Assembly: GCA_013396635.1 (NCBI GenBank)
Contig: WBMW01000226.1
Span: 149,402-213,401 of the forward strand
Direction: 5' to 3'
DNA length: 64,000 bases
From: Penelope pileata
Lineage: Eukaryota > Chordata > Aves > Galliformes > Cracidae
Each line of letters opens with the position of its first letter. Positions within the stretch are counted from its first letter, which is position 1. Under the pieces are notes generated by a model that searched no databases, had not been told where the DNA came from, and was given only the letters and a program-made list of their open reading frames with translations. Of this stretch, positions 1-13,918 are shown piece after piece. The translations under genes and the position numbers were made by a program.

Positions 1-43
1 ATGGAAGCAAATAGGAGGCACTACTTTCAGAGTGACCTATGTA
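1..43 (+). mobile_element. Outer end of a mariner (Galluhop-type) transposon, cut by window edge
   Basis: The first 43 bases align well with the right end of the mariner copy at about 40760-40803. Both start with ATGGAA, then share AGGAG-C-TTACTTT-type terminal repeat sequence, and both finish in a TA-rich junction. The orientation is the same as in that copy, so this is the 3' end of a plus-strand element whose body lies left of the window. Mariners insert at TA dinucleotides, and TATATA follows here. The match is short and diverged, so the exact family is inferred from the second copy. Confidence 0.7.
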
Positions 44-1877
44 TATACTACCTAATGGCATGGCTACATATACTCGAAAATGCGTGTACCTTTTTTTGAT
101 TTTCACATTGTTGTATCTTATAATCAAATTCTGGCTTTCTTGAATTGCCAATGAAAGTATATTTTTGAGATAATTTCTACATCATTCTAATTCTTTACAT
201 TCAGTGTCTGACAAAAATGAATGTGTGAATTAAAACTTGTATATATTTGGATTTCTAAGAGAATTGGAAACTTTATTGCTCATAGAAAAAATGTTGTATG
301 ATTGATATTTGTATCTATGTTAAGAAAAAAAGGACAAAAAAATATAATTTCAATGAGAAAGAAAAGTGCATCTGTCGTCCATAAACATACTGAAGTAATT
401 CTGAAGCCATTGGAATTTGATAGCTGCATAGTCTGTGTATTTTCCAGAATGTGCCTAATTTCTTTTAATATGTTCCACTTTTTCTGAACCCAGACCCTTG
501 CAATAAAATTCCAAAAGGATTATCTGAACTAGAATTATGCTTTTCAGAGGAACACCATTACTTCTTGATTTTTTATTTGGTATTGTTGAAGACAAGAAAT
601 TCTCTACAAAAAAAAACACCCCTTCATAGTCCACAAAAATATTTTGAAAACTTGTTCTTCTTGTTAGAACAACTCAAAAGAAATATATATATATGCATGC
701 AGTCTCTGTTATTCTTTGACAATCCTCTAAATCATATTTTGGTTTTGTAGAGATTCATGATTAGGAAACTAAGAGTGACCTAAGGTGGAGAATAATTATG
801 TTCCTTATGTTCCAAAAAGAGATAGAAAAATATATACAAAAAAATACACCTATAAAAGATGTATCCTTAAGTATGAATAGACATCTATATATGATTCTAT
901 ATTTATATATATCTATATGAGTAATCTCCTTTATACGATCTCCTATATATGACTAATCTCTTTTTTTTTTTTTAAGTTTGTCTAATGTTGAAGGTAATAT
1001 GAAGATTTTATTCATCAGTTTGTCACAACAGGTAAAATAATCATTTCTTTTTAATATATGTAAATGCATTACCTGTGAACCTATCCTAAGAGAAGTCTGA
1101 GAGTACTGCAATTACCTGGAAAAATTACAATTTCTTGTTAGAAACATAAAACTATGCAGTGCCTTAGGTATGTATAGTACTGAATTGCAGCTTTAACTTT
1201 TGTAGTACAGTAGTGGCAAATGTCATTCTTCAGTTTACACAATAAGTATTTTGAGGCAGCTGCACAACAGGCATTATTCACTGTTCTCTACCTTGAAGCC
1301 ATTATCTGGTCGTATTTGGTGCATTATATTTAGAATATATCAAGACAGAGAGAAAGCAGAATGTCTTTGAATTTGATATGCTTCATTCTGTGACTTTAAA
1401 ATGCTATGAAGTTGCAAAAAAAAATAAGATTTCAAAGCATTAGAAGTGAGATTTTTTTAGTGTTTCACCAAAACTGCGAATTCTTTCATTGCCTGAGGGA
1501 GATAGTTAAAAGAGTACTTGAAAACCAGGAATAAAATGAATCAGGCTTACATTTTTTTTTTTTTTTTCTCCAGGTTAATGGAGTATTGCTTTTTCTGTGT
1601 GGCGTTTATATTTGAAAACTTGATTATTTCAATGCACAGTATTGCTAGTATATGATATTGTTCTGGGCTTCATTGTGATGCTTAAGTTAATGTTTTAGGA
1701 CCATTCCTGCTGAAATCAATAGTTGTAATCAGAGGATTTAAAATTATGTGTATGTACTAAAACCTTGAAGAGTCACATATCTTTAACTTTTGAGCACTAT
1801 TATTTGCTTTACATCTTTTTTTTTGTTAGTTGAGATCTAGAGCTTGTTTTTAAATTTTATTAGATGAGAAAATTAAG
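44..1877. other. Non-coding AT-rich stretch, no gene seen
   Basis: No recognisable gene or repeat family. It holds short AT runs (near 682-694), a loose repeat of the words TATATGA and TAATCTC at about 885-958, and T runs near 960-973 and 1552-1567. Short open frames at 302-487 and 565-750 have low-complexity, AT-driven composition and are not supported as genes. Confidence 0.6.
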
Positions 1878-3175
1878 GAATCACAGAATCCTTTATGTTG
1901 GAAGGGATCTTTAAAAGTCATCTAGTCCAACTGCCCTGAAATGAACAAAGACATCTACAGCTAGATCAGGTTGCTCAGAGCCTGGTTCAGGCTGACCTTG
2001 AATGTCTCCAGGGCCATCTTTTACCACATCTCTGGGCAACCTGTTTCAGTGCTTCACCACCCTTACTGTAAAAAACTTTTTTCCTTAAATGCAACCCAAA
2101 TCTCCTCTGTTTTAGTTTGAAACCATTTCCCCTTGTCCTATCACCACAGACCCTGCTAAAGAGTCTGTTCCTTCTTTCTTGTAGCCCCCCTTAAGATACT
2201 GAAAGGCAGCTCGGTACTGAAAGACTCACCTCGGAGTCTTCTCCTCTCCAGGCTGAACAGTCCCAGCTCTCTCAGCCTGTCCTTGTAGGAGAGCTGTTCC
2301 ATCCCTTGGGTCATTTTTGTTGCCCTCCTTTGGATGCGTTCCAACAGGTCCATGTCTCTCCTGTATGGATGACTCCACATCTCGATGCAGTATTCCCGGC
2401 GAGGTCTCAGCAGCATAGAGTAGAGAGGCAGAATTACCTCCTTTGACCTGCTGGCCACGTTTCTTTTGATACCACCCAGGATATGCTTGGCTTTCTGGTC
2501 TGTGTGGGCACATTGCTGGCTCATGTCCAGCTTACCATCCACTGGTATCCCCAAGTCCTTTTCAGCAGGGCTGTGCTCAATCCTTTCATCCCCAGCTTGT
2601 ATTGATAGTGGGTCTTGCCATGGCCCAGGTGCAGGACCTTGCATTTAAATCTGTTGAACCTCATGAGGTTCTCCTGGGCCCACTGCTCAAGCTTGTCTAG
2701 GTCTCTCTGGATAGCATCCAGCATCCTCAGGCATGTCAACTACACCACACAGCTTGGTACAGTCTGAAAACTTGCTGAGGGTGCACTCGATCTCATTGTC
2801 AATGTCATTGATGAAAATATCGAAGAGCATTGGTCCCAGCACTGACCCCTGAGGGACATCACTTGTCACTGATCTCCATCCAGACATTGAGCCATTGACC
2901 ACCACTCTCTGGGTTTGATTCTGCAGCCAGTTCCTTGTCCATTGAACAGGCCACCCATCAAATCCATATCTTTCCAGTTTGGAGAGACGGATGTTCTGGG
3001 AGACTGCATCAAAGGCTATGCTGAAATCCAGTTAGATGACATCAGTGGCTCTTCCCTTGTCCATTGATGCAGTTCCACCATCATAAAAGATTACGAGGTT
3101 GGTCAGGCAGGACTTGCCCTTGGTGAAGCCTTGCTGGTTGTCTCATATCACTTCCCTCATATTTTTCTCAGCAGA
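1878..3175 (-). mobile_element. CR1 LINE retrotransposon, 5'-truncated copy
   Basis: CR1 is the dominant LINE of birds and moves by target-primed reverse transcription. Read on the minus strand, this copy begins inside the reverse transcriptase region near 3175 and runs to the typical CR1 3' terminus at 1878. There the plus strand reads AATCACAGAATC, the complement of the 8-bp ATTCTGTG tail unit. The GGAAGGGATC and CATCTAGTCCAAC words just inside the end are characteristic of the CR1 3' untranslated region. About 1.3 kb of a roughly 4.5-kb element is left, which fits ordinary 5' truncation. The boundary at 3175 is approximate: similarity to CR1 fades around the word CTCATATTTTTC. Confidence 0.93.
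2156..3175 (-). pseudogene. Decayed CR1 ORF2: reverse transcriptase C-terminal part
   Basis: In an active element ORF2 encodes endonuclease plus reverse transcriptase. Only the later reverse transcriptase part survives. Recognisable blocks in order are a GFTKGKSCLTNL-like block near 3120, the VPQGSVLGPMLF block with FINDID near 2820-2850, the DLGIPVDGKLDMSQQCA block near 2510-2570, and RATKM...RLRELGLFSLE near 2240-2320. The frame is broken at least three times: near 2725, near 2590, and near 2215, where the YLKGGYKKEG block continues in another frame. There is also an in-frame TAA at 3032-3034. The catalytic box expected as F-A-D-D reads F-S-D-C, so one of the two essential aspartates is lost. 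The copy cannot encode an active enzyme. Confidence 0.9.
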
Positions 3176-5583
3176 GGCTCCTTTGGAAATGGAAAATTGT
3201 CTGAACATCAATATCCAATGAATATGGTCAGTGTCATCTGACCACGGGAACATTATTTGGATCACAGATGTTCTGAACTAAATTCAAATTTATGTATGCC
3301 TCTGCTGACAGGAGAGAGAACAAGGCATTTTTAAGAAAAACTTTTTTATCTCCATGTTTTAATGTCAGATTAACGAAGACCTGATGGACTGAGAATGCTG
3401 GAAGTTATAGGTAGACTTGCTGATCTTAAACGAGATCTGCTTATGTCTGTTTTCTGTTTGTGCATGCATCTTTCAGTGTGTGTGCATTCAGCTTTCAGTA
3501 TCCTGAAAGTCTTTCTTTGGCATCCTGTGCTCAAGACTAAATGCAGTTAGAATAAGAAATCTGAGACTGTGTTTCTTACATTGATCTGTGTGGCCCACAG
3601 GAGAATGCAATGTTTACATAGAAGCAGTTCAGGCTTTGTGCTTTTAAAGTGGAAACGTTGGGAAAAGTACAAAATACATAAAGCAATGAACTCAGTGAGA
3701 TGTGAAAACAAGGGTGACAAGGAGTGATTCATAACTAATGAATTCATAATTTCCATGCTGACATTTGGGATTGAGAAATTAACAGCAATGAACTGGATAT
3801 TGCTGTGCCTAGATAGTCTCAGTACCAGCTTCCCCCCTAGCAGGTACCCTGGCACTTGGAAGGACCATAAAGACTGCTAGCTGGATGTATAAAACAAGAA
3901 GCATCTTTGGCAAAGCCTATGTCTATGTGTTATTGTGATGTAGGATTCCTTGCCTCTTTCTCCACAGCTACAATCCCCATTCACACCATTTCCTGGACCA
4001 AACGCATTCCTCTGCCAGCTTAATGGCAAGACATACTTCCCATCCTGTGCATGAGTGTGCATGTGTCTTTCCTTGGATTAGAAATTCTTCCTTTTCCTTC
4101 AGCATTTGGTCCACAAGTAGTAAAACCCTCTTCTGGAGTTGTGAATGTACTTTGCCTTGTTATATTGGAGACATCCTGGTAAGGACTGCCTTCTCTCAGC
4201 TGGGTGCACTCTCAGAAGTTTATCTTTACCCTCTGGTTATAGTTAACACATATTCTAGAGAGTTATTGTTCTGCAGGAAGTGATAACAACAAAACAAACA
4301 AAAGCAACAAAGAAACATGCTCTAGTTCTGTTGTGTTATTTTGTGTCAGTGGGAGTAAATAGAAGGTTTTCTTCCCACTTTGTTTCCTGGTTTTTGATGT
4401 GAGAGTATGAAGGGAAGCTTCTGTTCAGGTTTTGTTTGTTTCCATGACACAGGTTTTTGTATTGCTGTTTTTAGAGTATCTTCCCTGAAGACAGAAAATC
4501 CTGTTTTTCACTTTTTATCCTCTGCCCACAGAGCTGATAGAAGTGGTCTTTATGCTGTTTTGCTGCTGGAGTGCATTACATTTATCATTAAGGAGGCTGC
4601 ATGAGGCCAGATATCTAATTAATGACATTAGAAGGGCACAGGTTGAGGGAGAAAGGGGATACAGTTTCTGATGAGGTCAGGTTGGTGATTACGTCTAATG
4701 TTCTTCAGGCAGCCTTGCACTAATCCATGGGAGCAAATCCCATATACCTATAGGATAGAAGGAAGCAGAATCTTTTTAAGGGTGCATATACATAACGTTC
4801 ACTGAAATAACGCTATGTTTTTTCTTGTCTAGAAGAGTACATTCACCTATTCAGGAAACAGCAAACCTGTCCTTTCATATGATATTATGGCTAGCATGCT
4901 TTCTGTTTCTGAAATTCCACCTCATGTTGGCAGCAACGTGTTCAGACACTGTCGTGTCGTGTTGTGCAGAACATTTCAGGCTTTTAAGGGGAAAAGGGTG
5001 ATGGTTTCCTGGTAATTTGCATTTGTAGCTTGCTGCCCGTTTATGCTTTGGAAATTACTGTTGTCTGCTCAATCTGAATGAGAAATTATGTTGTTAAAAG
5101 CTTTACTGTAGAAAGGGGAAAAAATCTTTAAACATTAGGCTTACATTAAAAAAGACTAAATATATATATTAGTCTTAAAGGGGGAAAGAACGTCTAAGAT
5201 TTGTTGTAGAAATAAATTTCAGATATTTTTGCCTATACAAAATGGAAGACATTTAAAGAATTTCATTACATGCAACATAAACTTTCACTGATTTTTTTCC
5301 TTTAACTGCCTATCTTGTCATCATTTTACTTTTTTTTTTTAATTGTATGACCAAGTGCTTATAAACCACATTCTCTATAATGTTTTATTTTCTGTTTTTG
5401 TTGTGCTGTTTGTACAGAGTGATGCATGCACCAAGGCAGATAATGAAAGCAATAGTGAGAGTAGCAAGTGACTTTCACCTATGAACAGTTACTATGGCAA
5501 GATTTCTAAATAGGTTGTGCAAGATGTGTGCGTTTTAACCAGGCAAATGGAAGAAAGAGTTTTTGTTCAGAACAGTGGCAACA
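3176..5583. other. Non-coding stretch, no gene seen
   Basis: Unique-looking AT-rich sequence. Open frames of 60-100 codons (for example 3547-3855 minus and 4023-4283 plus) show no family resemblance, no conserved motif and no splice context that persuades me. Short T and A runs only. Confidence 0.55.
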
Positions 5584-5605
5584 ATTCTGTGATTCTGTAA
5601 TTCTG
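5584..5605 (+). mobile_element. Possible CR1 3'-tail remnant
   Basis: Two full and one partial copies of the 8-bp unit ATTCTGTR occur in tandem. This unit forms the 3' end of CR1 elements in birds. The sequence just upstream (5520-5583) is not clearly CR1, so either a very old copy is left or the unit repeat arose by chance. Confidence 0.4.
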
Positions 5606-8600
5606 AGCAACTAGTGACAGACTAGCAAGAAGTATATGGAAATTGAAATCAGAATAGATTCTAGTTCATACCCACCCCTTATGAAAACAGGCAGAGCTAC
5701 TCTGCAACTGCAAGTGTGTGCTTTGGCTTGCACCATGAAAACAAGACAGCAAATATTTAGCATTTTCTTCCCTTGTGATGCTATGAATCTTCCTGCTCTC
5801 CAGTAGTCCATGGAGATGGAAGAGAGTTACAGGAGTCTGAATCATTAATGTACTGCCTGAACAGATTTCTAGCAAACAGATTTCCAGTTCCTGATGCCAG
5901 GTCCATTCTTCAAAAAGAATCGTTAGTCCCACTATTGATATTTTTGTAACTGCTGCCCATGTTTATGTGAAATTAAGTTGTATTCTGGCATCCTGTCCAG
6001 CTCTTTGTGGTTTGAGAGCTGAAGTCTGTTTAGACATTTTCTATCTTAAAAGTGTGGGCTTCCTTCTTGTGCTTCTGCTTCCAACTCCTTTACGCTGATT
6101 GCAGCTCTGCAACATTTGCACTTTGGGCCTGGTCAGGTGGTGCCTATGTTCTTTCCTGTGCCTTGTCGTAGAAAATTTGTACTTTTTTTTCCTTTTCCCT
6201 ATCAATAGGAGGTGGGAAAGAAGAGTTTCCTTCCCCTTAGTAAAAATATTCAAGCTACTATGAAAGTGATTGTTTCCGTACAAAACAAACCACTCACGCA
6301 AACCAGACACAGCAGGCAGAGGAGACTAAGGAAATGGCTTACTGAAACAGGAGGACATGCTGTAAAAATTGTCAGATTGACCACCAAAGTGGTCAGATAA
6401 AGCACAAGAATACAGCTGCAGTTTAATTTTCTCAAGCAGAAAATGATATATATGTAAGGCAGGAGTAGAACATCAGCATTTCTTCCAATTAGCCAGGATG
6501 CTTTGTGATTGCACAGATATTTTTACATTTGTGCAACTGGTTTTCTTCAGGATGAATTGTGTATGTAAATTGTCTTTGGTGATTTACACAGTACTGTCAG
6601 TCTTGGCCAAAATATGATTTAGAAAATGGTTTGAGTGCCTGTGATAACTTGAAGTACCTGAACTGACAGCTTACGCCTTATTTGCTGCTGGCAACTCTGT
6701 CTTTCTATGACAGAAACCAAAGCCTGTTCTGAATGGCAAGACTGTTTATGTCCATACTTGTCTTCCCTCTGCTTTAAGTTGAAGCCTGCAGGAACTGGTG
6801 GTTTGCTACTTTCTCCTGCATACAGCACACTGCAGTACAGACACAGAAACTCTTTAACAAACTTAAGTTTTTTAGTACACAAAAGCTGCAAAAACTATTG
6901 AGTAGAAATGCAAAAGATGAAGGATATCACTCCTGCCCTAGGTCAATGCAGTAGGAAGAAGGAATTGGTCAGACAAAATGTCAGGTGATCTTGTGAAGTG
7001 AGCAGCTCTTCAAGCTATGAGAGAAAGCAAAAATATTATTAAATTTCTGCAGCTCAGCCTGGGAGAAAATTCTTTTGTAGCCCAAACCTGTTAACCCTAA
7101 ATGCATAAATAATCTTGGACATACTCAGCTCGACTTCCTACCTTGCAAAACTGGTGTTCTCCACAACTATACTAATGTAGGAAAAAATGAGCCAACAAAC
7201 AAGCAAGACCCTCATGTTTCTCAGTAAACCAAGGAGAGGCTCCTATAATTAGCTCATTCCATTACGCAGCTGTATGGCAGATGAGTTAGCTATGTATGTA
7301 TCCTGTTGCCTTGCACTAAATTAATAGATGTTCTGTGTATAAAATGAACAATATTTTGCAATATTTGTGTAGGGGAGAGAATTTGACAGGCACTCATGCA
7401 AAACAGTGACTCAAAGTCACCAGTTATGCTTCTGAAATAAAAATGATTTCTAAGCATCATCATCATGATCAATAGTACTATTATAAATTCCTTGTAGTAA
7501 AATTTGTTGATTATATAAAGTGAAGAGTAATTTAGTACAGAAAGCAAGAGATATTAGCGCAATGATTAGCTAAATGAGAAGGCTTGAATAATGGACCAGG
7601 AATGTTATTAGCTCTTTATTCTGGGTTTAACTGAGGAAAATGAGAAAGGAGATGTGGGAAAGGAAGGGCTTTGAGGTACAAAGTACTAATAAATTCTAGA
7701 AGCAGAAGGATAGAAAATCTAGGTAGTGGGGAAATTCTAGATACTTCTTTTGCATGAGGAGCAAAGGAGTTTTTAATGAGTTCTGTTTCACAAGCTTTAC
7801 TGATTTGAGCTAGAACAATATAAGAGGTTATCACCTGTAGGTGTCCATCACATCCATTGAGTGGCATTTACAAGTCCCCAAACTGGCTGAAGAGCAGTGG
7901 ATCTAGTCCTAAGGTGCTGCAATTTGAAATCTAGCATATTAATGCAAACCATCATTGATTTCAGTCCATGTTAATATATTGATCTATGTACCACCAAGGC
8001 TGAGAGCTCTGATTCATGCTTATCATTGGATCTAGCAGCAGTTAGGAGCACAAGTCACTCCATTCCAGACTTGAATGTCCTGAACATATTTCATACAGTA
8101 TATACAGCTAGTGCTTCTTTACCTGTAGGCTTCTTGTTTTTGTGTGTGTGTACGGACTTTAATAAAGCCCAGTGTTATAAAAGGTAATTAATTACACTTC
8201 AACATTGACAAATCCAAAAATTTACATTCCAACAGTAATGATAACTTACTGCCTTCTCCATGTAGTAAGTTTAAATCCATGGCATGTGTCTTTTTGGAAG
8301 GAATAATTTTGAGTGAAAAAGACACCAGGTTTGAGTTGTTGAAATCTTATCAAGACAATTCACATGTTATTTCTCGGTTTGTTATCTGAAGTATGACATT
8401 AAGTAGATAAGTATGAATTGAAAACAGGAAAGGTTTACCTTACTGCAATATTGATGTTGGTAGAATTTTTTGCACTTAAGGACATAGATGCTTTGCTACA
8501 AAATAGTGTTACAGCTGACCTGAAACTGGGTGAAGGAAATTTGTTTTTTTAATTCTGTTGCATTTAAAGATGGACTAAAACCACAGTATCACTATCTGTT

Positions 8601-11600
8601 TACCCTGTAAATCTGAATATATTTGTCTCACCCAAGTGTAGCATTCCAGAGAACTTTGGGTATTTTACTGCTGTTATATTCAGAAATACTTGGGAAATAG
8701 ATAGGAGAACAGATAAAAATTCAGGTTGAAGTAAATGAAATAATTTAAGAATGTTCTCATTATTCTTGATAGGCCATGGGGGTCCTTTATGAGGCTTGAG
8801 GCTCCACTCACTGTCATTGTGAAGCTATCATCAAAGGAAAACCATAAGAAAACGGGGTATAGCCTAACAATGAAATTTGGCATGTAGAATGGGGTGGAAG
8901 TACTCAAATACAACTGCAACTTACCTGAGTTACCACTCTATTAATTCAAGACTGCAATATTTCATTTTCTTTTTATTCAGTATACATAAGTCAAAAGGAG
9001 TTCTTGTTCTTTATTTCCTAGAAAACTCTTACTTTTGTAAAGAAAATGTTCCTTGAAATAACTTTACCTTTTGATCAGCTTTTGTTATATCATTACTCTT
9101 CAGGAGTTTTGTTCATCTCGGTAACCAGACTGCAGTGACAAAGGATGAGCTGTTTCACACCTTTGTTCTTATTATTTATTTTTACGAGTACACTTTCCTT
9201 TTGCTATCTATCAGAACAACTATGCCTTTACAAAAATATTAATAATAATACAAATATAAAGAATTCTACTTAGAACATGTTAGATTTTTCATAATGTGAA
9301 AAAAACCTTAAGAAACACTGGAGTAATAGGACTGGCCATATTCAGACTCTTGGATCACACAGTTTTTCTTGAGGTTGTTCATTGCATGCACCAAAACATT
9401 TACAGTTTTTGCCTGGCATGACATGAGTTTTAATTGGGAATATCAGTATGTTTGCAGTTAAATTAGAGATATATGAGCATATACTCATTTCAGATTTTGT
9501 GTAGGAAAATTCTGTTTTCTTTCTTGATTATAAGAGACAATCATGAAAAGCCCTACAATACTCAGAGGCAAATATTGAAAAAAGAAACCCTCTTAAATAC
9601 TAGCTTTTATTTTTTTAGCACTGGGATTTCAGTGAAGAGTGGACTTTTTATTTTTTTTTCCTAATCCGAAGTTTCTCTTATATATTTCAAAATGAATGAA
9701 TTTTTTCATTTTCTAATATCAGAAAGAACATATTGATTATATCACAAGCAAAGCATCATTATTTGTTGCAAAAAAACATTACATTTACTTTTTCTAAGTC
9801 AGGCATAAAGCTGAGACAGACCGCATGATAATGTGGTGTAAATATGCCTGTATGTGTGTGAGTACGAGGTCAAATTACTTCAGTTACCTCAGAGAAAGCA
9901 CATAACTAAACTACTGTAAATCTTATCTCTCAATAGTTCACTTCTGTAGTTAAACCGTTAGGCTTCTTAAATTATTCCAGAGCCTCACTCAGGAAGTGTT
10001 AGTTTAGAATCAAGAGGCACATGATTTTTTTATTTCACTGAGAAATTCTGATTTAGGGTCCAAAGAATACTGTAAAGAAATTCCTTGCAAAATTTTGAAA
10101 AGCAGAAATTCACTAAATCTGGAAAAGAGATGCATAGTGCATCTTTTTTTATATAAGGATTCTTAGGTTTCTGCAGATAAAGGTGATTTCAGTATTAGTA
10201 AAGTATGTATCAAGAAATACACATCTACCATCCTTGATGTAAAAATTGCTTTTGTTACTTCTATTTTAATTAAAATTCAGTATTTGTATAACCAACGAAA
10301 ATTTATATATAATTTTTTGAGTATGAAAGTGTTTTTCTTCTGGGGTACAGAAATATAACACAGGGATTCTTAAAGAATGTAGAGATTCACAATTCTCCTG
10401 AGGAACAAGCAGTACTTTCTGTTGTCAGAAGCCAGTGTAAAATAATGTACTGTAGAAGCAGTATGCTCAGTGCGTAAAGTGCAAAATGCTCTTTCACAGC
10501 TCTTACTTGTTTCACTTTCTAATTTTTGTGGTGATCTAAGAAAGATTTAAAATGTGAAGGAATTATGTGGCTCTGTATGTCAGATATTTGGTTCTGGAAT
10601 CTCTCAAGGTGGTGAACTCTTCTAATTCAGGTTTTAAATGTTTATCTCTAACAAAGCCTGGCCATTTTTGGTTTACATATAGCTAATACAAACATGATAG
10701 AATATATTACTCTGGCTTCAATGGAGACAATGTGGTACTGAATGGAATGTGAGCCTGTTTGCCGTGCAGTAAAATGTGGCTGGATGTCTCCAGACAGCAA
10801 CTACTGCTCTACGAAAGAGTTGAACATTTATGCATATATTCATATTCTTCTTTCAGAATTGTGCTTCTCTACCCCAACTGTAAAGGAAAAAGGCTATTCT
10901 GCTATTCTGTATTCGTTCTAATTTATCCAGCAGAACAGTTTACTTTATTAATTATTCACTATGGGGAAATCAACCATGATTTTGAAGATTAAAAAGAAAG
11001 AGTAGGAGAAATGTAATGTCAACTAACTTGCAGCAGAAAGTTCAGGCCTAGCAAATCAAACTTTGCACAGTAAATTACCTTTAAAAATGTAAAGCTTCTT
11101 CAGATGGAAAGGGCAATGATTAATTGTTTTAAACAAGAAAGTAAGAACATAGTCTTCTAAAAAAATGTCCTGACCCATGCAAGTTCAACAGCCTGCTGAT
11201 CTCAATTGAGCAGAAAGATTGCCAAATTTAAAATGCACTGGACAGATGATTGGCTCTTATTTCCAGTATATACACATGGTGGAAATAACTCTATTAACAT
11301 TCGCATACATCAAAATTTCTCTGTTTTACGGGACTCCTCTTCAAGGATCTGGAGCAAAACTGTTACTGTGAGTGTTGTTAAGAAGCACGTTAACACAATT
11401 GCACTGAGTGCAATTCAAAAAAGAGGAAAAGAGACTTTTAATTATGGTACAGCAAATATATGTTATGCCTGTTTGTCTGGGAAGATAATGTGTACTCTAT
11501 TTGTTTTGCTTCTACATCATGACACGACTGCAAATAAACAGAATAGATTGCAGCACTTTTAAAAGGTGGCAACATGTTGAAAAGTAATATACAATTTGGC

Positions 11601-11681
11601 TAGCAGTTGGTAATATAAAAATACTTTTTACATGTGAAAGTTAATTTTAATTTTTAATTGTTGTGACTTTGAATGAAGTCG

Positions 11682-11700
11682 GATGAAATGAAATGAAATG
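11682..11700. repeat. Short (GAAAT)n microsatellite
   Basis: About three and a half units of ATGAA/GAAAT in tandem, followed by related words TAGTGAGATGAG. A short pentanucleotide run. Confidence 0.7.
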
Positions 11701-12053
11701 TAGTGAGATGAGTCCAGGCTTAGTGTTTTTTTTCATACCCTGATGGTATACTTATCATTTCTGTTGACATTTGGAAAAGGTTTAGACTTGTGCAAGCTGT
11801 GTAACAATAGCCTGTAAAGATGTGGACTAGCATATTTTCAATTGACATGAAATTATGCAAGTAAATGTTTATGAAAAATCTGATTTCTTCCAAAACTAAA
11901 GTTTACTAAACCTTTAGTATTCTCATTTTTTAACAAATAATAACAGTCTTTCTTAATCTATGTGAGTAAAACAGAGAATATAGCGGGAAATTGTATGGTC
12001 AAGGCCAACCAGCATGCAGAAATAGTGTCATACACAGCCTGTTCTGCCTCCTC

Positions 12054-12078
12054 AAAATAAATAAATAAATAAATAAAA
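12054..12078. repeat. (AAAT)n microsatellite
   Basis: Six tandem AAAT units. Read on the minus strand it creates a FIYLFIYF-like peptide inside a spurious frame. Confidence 0.9.
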
Positions 12079-13878
12079 TTAAAGCTTATTTTCCTTCTTC
12101 TTTCTTTCTTAATAATTAAAAGAACCAATATAAGTATTCTATGTAAACTGTTATTGAATTGGAACACCGCATTGTTCATGGAGAAAGATAGCTGTATATC
12201 CAAGTTATTGCATAATGAATAACACATTAAGAAAAGAAAATTTGAAATAACCTGAAAAGTAGAGTGTTCTGAACCACACTTCATGGAAATACTCACCAGA
12301 GAATTTCTCATCTAATGTGGAGAAAAAAAATAATGGAAAAGAAATGTGATGAGCGCTGCTTAAACATCTATAAAGGATCAGCAGTGCACCAACATATATA
12401 TAATCTTTTTCCATGGTAATCTAGAAATTCTCTGAGTGTTTTCATTTTAAAAAAATGAAGGTATGTGCATTATCTAAATGAAAAACCTCCGTCCAACATC
12501 TTAGATAGAATTAGAGTAGAAACAAAAATACAGTTTGAAATCCTGAAAACTAAGGAAGTACCGGACCATAAAATTGAATGTTTGCCATTAACTTTGTGGC
12601 TTTTAATATGGTATCTCCTAAAATTCTTATGGTGGGGTTGAAAAAATGTTGTGCTCTTTTTTTTTCAATGGATATGATGCCTATTAGTCCACACAAACAA
12701 GTGGCGTGTTGTCATGAGCTGAAAAAGAGTGATACTATATCCATCATTCATTTCCTTTTTACTGGGGAAAAAGTGCAAAATAAGTAATGCATAGCTACTT
12801 AGCATAAATTCTTTGCCTTTATTGGCTAGTTATGGCTAACTTTGACTTTCTTTATTTTTACTCTTTTTATTCCCTCTCCCACTGATCTTTTGGCTAAAGA
12901 TGTCAGCTGAAAGATACCAGCTTCTAACCTTGTTTTCCTTCAATGAATTTATATGTTATTTTCTATTAGATAAGAAAATGTAATGTTCCTGAACTAAAAC
13001 TGTGTATTTTGCAATGTTCTTAGGTACCTAATGAATGGGAACTTTTGCCTTCTACCTTGAGAGGTCCTTGATATAACAGGAAAATTAAGCAGCGCTGGTG
13101 AAAGGGATTTATTTAATACAATACCAGGTAAACCAAAAGTCGCCTAAGGAACTGGGGTGTAAGCAAAGGAGTTATCACTGTGGTCACCAGTGATTCCTCA
13201 GTTCCACAGTGATCCCTGGCTATTTCAGATCCCTTGAAGAGCTATCATCTCCCTTTACATGTTTTTGAACACAACACTGTTTAAATCCCAAGGGGTGAAA
13301 GAAAGTGTTTAAGCTCCGTGCTAGTGAATTTAGATGCATGAGCCATAATGTCACCTGGTGAGATTCTGGCACCCAAAAAAATGCAGTTGTAATTTAAGCT
13401 GGGCTGGTTAACCTACCACTTTCTTTTCTAGGATGCAAATCTGATGACCTGCCTGACCAACAGTACATGCTACAAAACTGACTTGATGTTTTTTAGGTTT
13501 TTCAGCTTTGGAGGATTAGTGGGATTAAGTCTTATAGTTTGTTCTAGGTTTGAGAAGGCTTTTACAAAACCTGTTGTTAATCAGAGATGAGCGAATGAAT
13601 TATCAGTCAAATATTTGTAGTGCTCAGCAAATTTAATGTTTTGATTTTATCTAACTCAAACAGCCACTGTATTTGAGCATTCCACAGAAGCTAATACGTT
13701 GTGTTTGTATGGGAAACTGATTTAGGAGGTAGCAATGTCTCTGTAAAAGCTTGAATAAATCAACCACAATTCATGAAAGCACATTTTACCCAAAGCATAA
13801 AATTCCCATACTCAAAATCGACCAAATAACCAAATTTTAAAAGTACTGTATGAGTTTGAGTATGGAAAACCAGAGTGG

Positions 13879-13918
13879 TTTTTTTATTATTTTATTTTAT
13901 TTTATTTTATTTTATTTA
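13879..13918. repeat. (TTTTA)n microsatellite
   Basis: Five or more tandem TTTTA units preceded by a T run. A length-variable simple repeat. Confidence 0.9.

Noticed and set aside
11206..11562. 118-codon plus-strand frame
   Set aside because: Starts at TTG, AT-driven composition, no domain or splice evidence.
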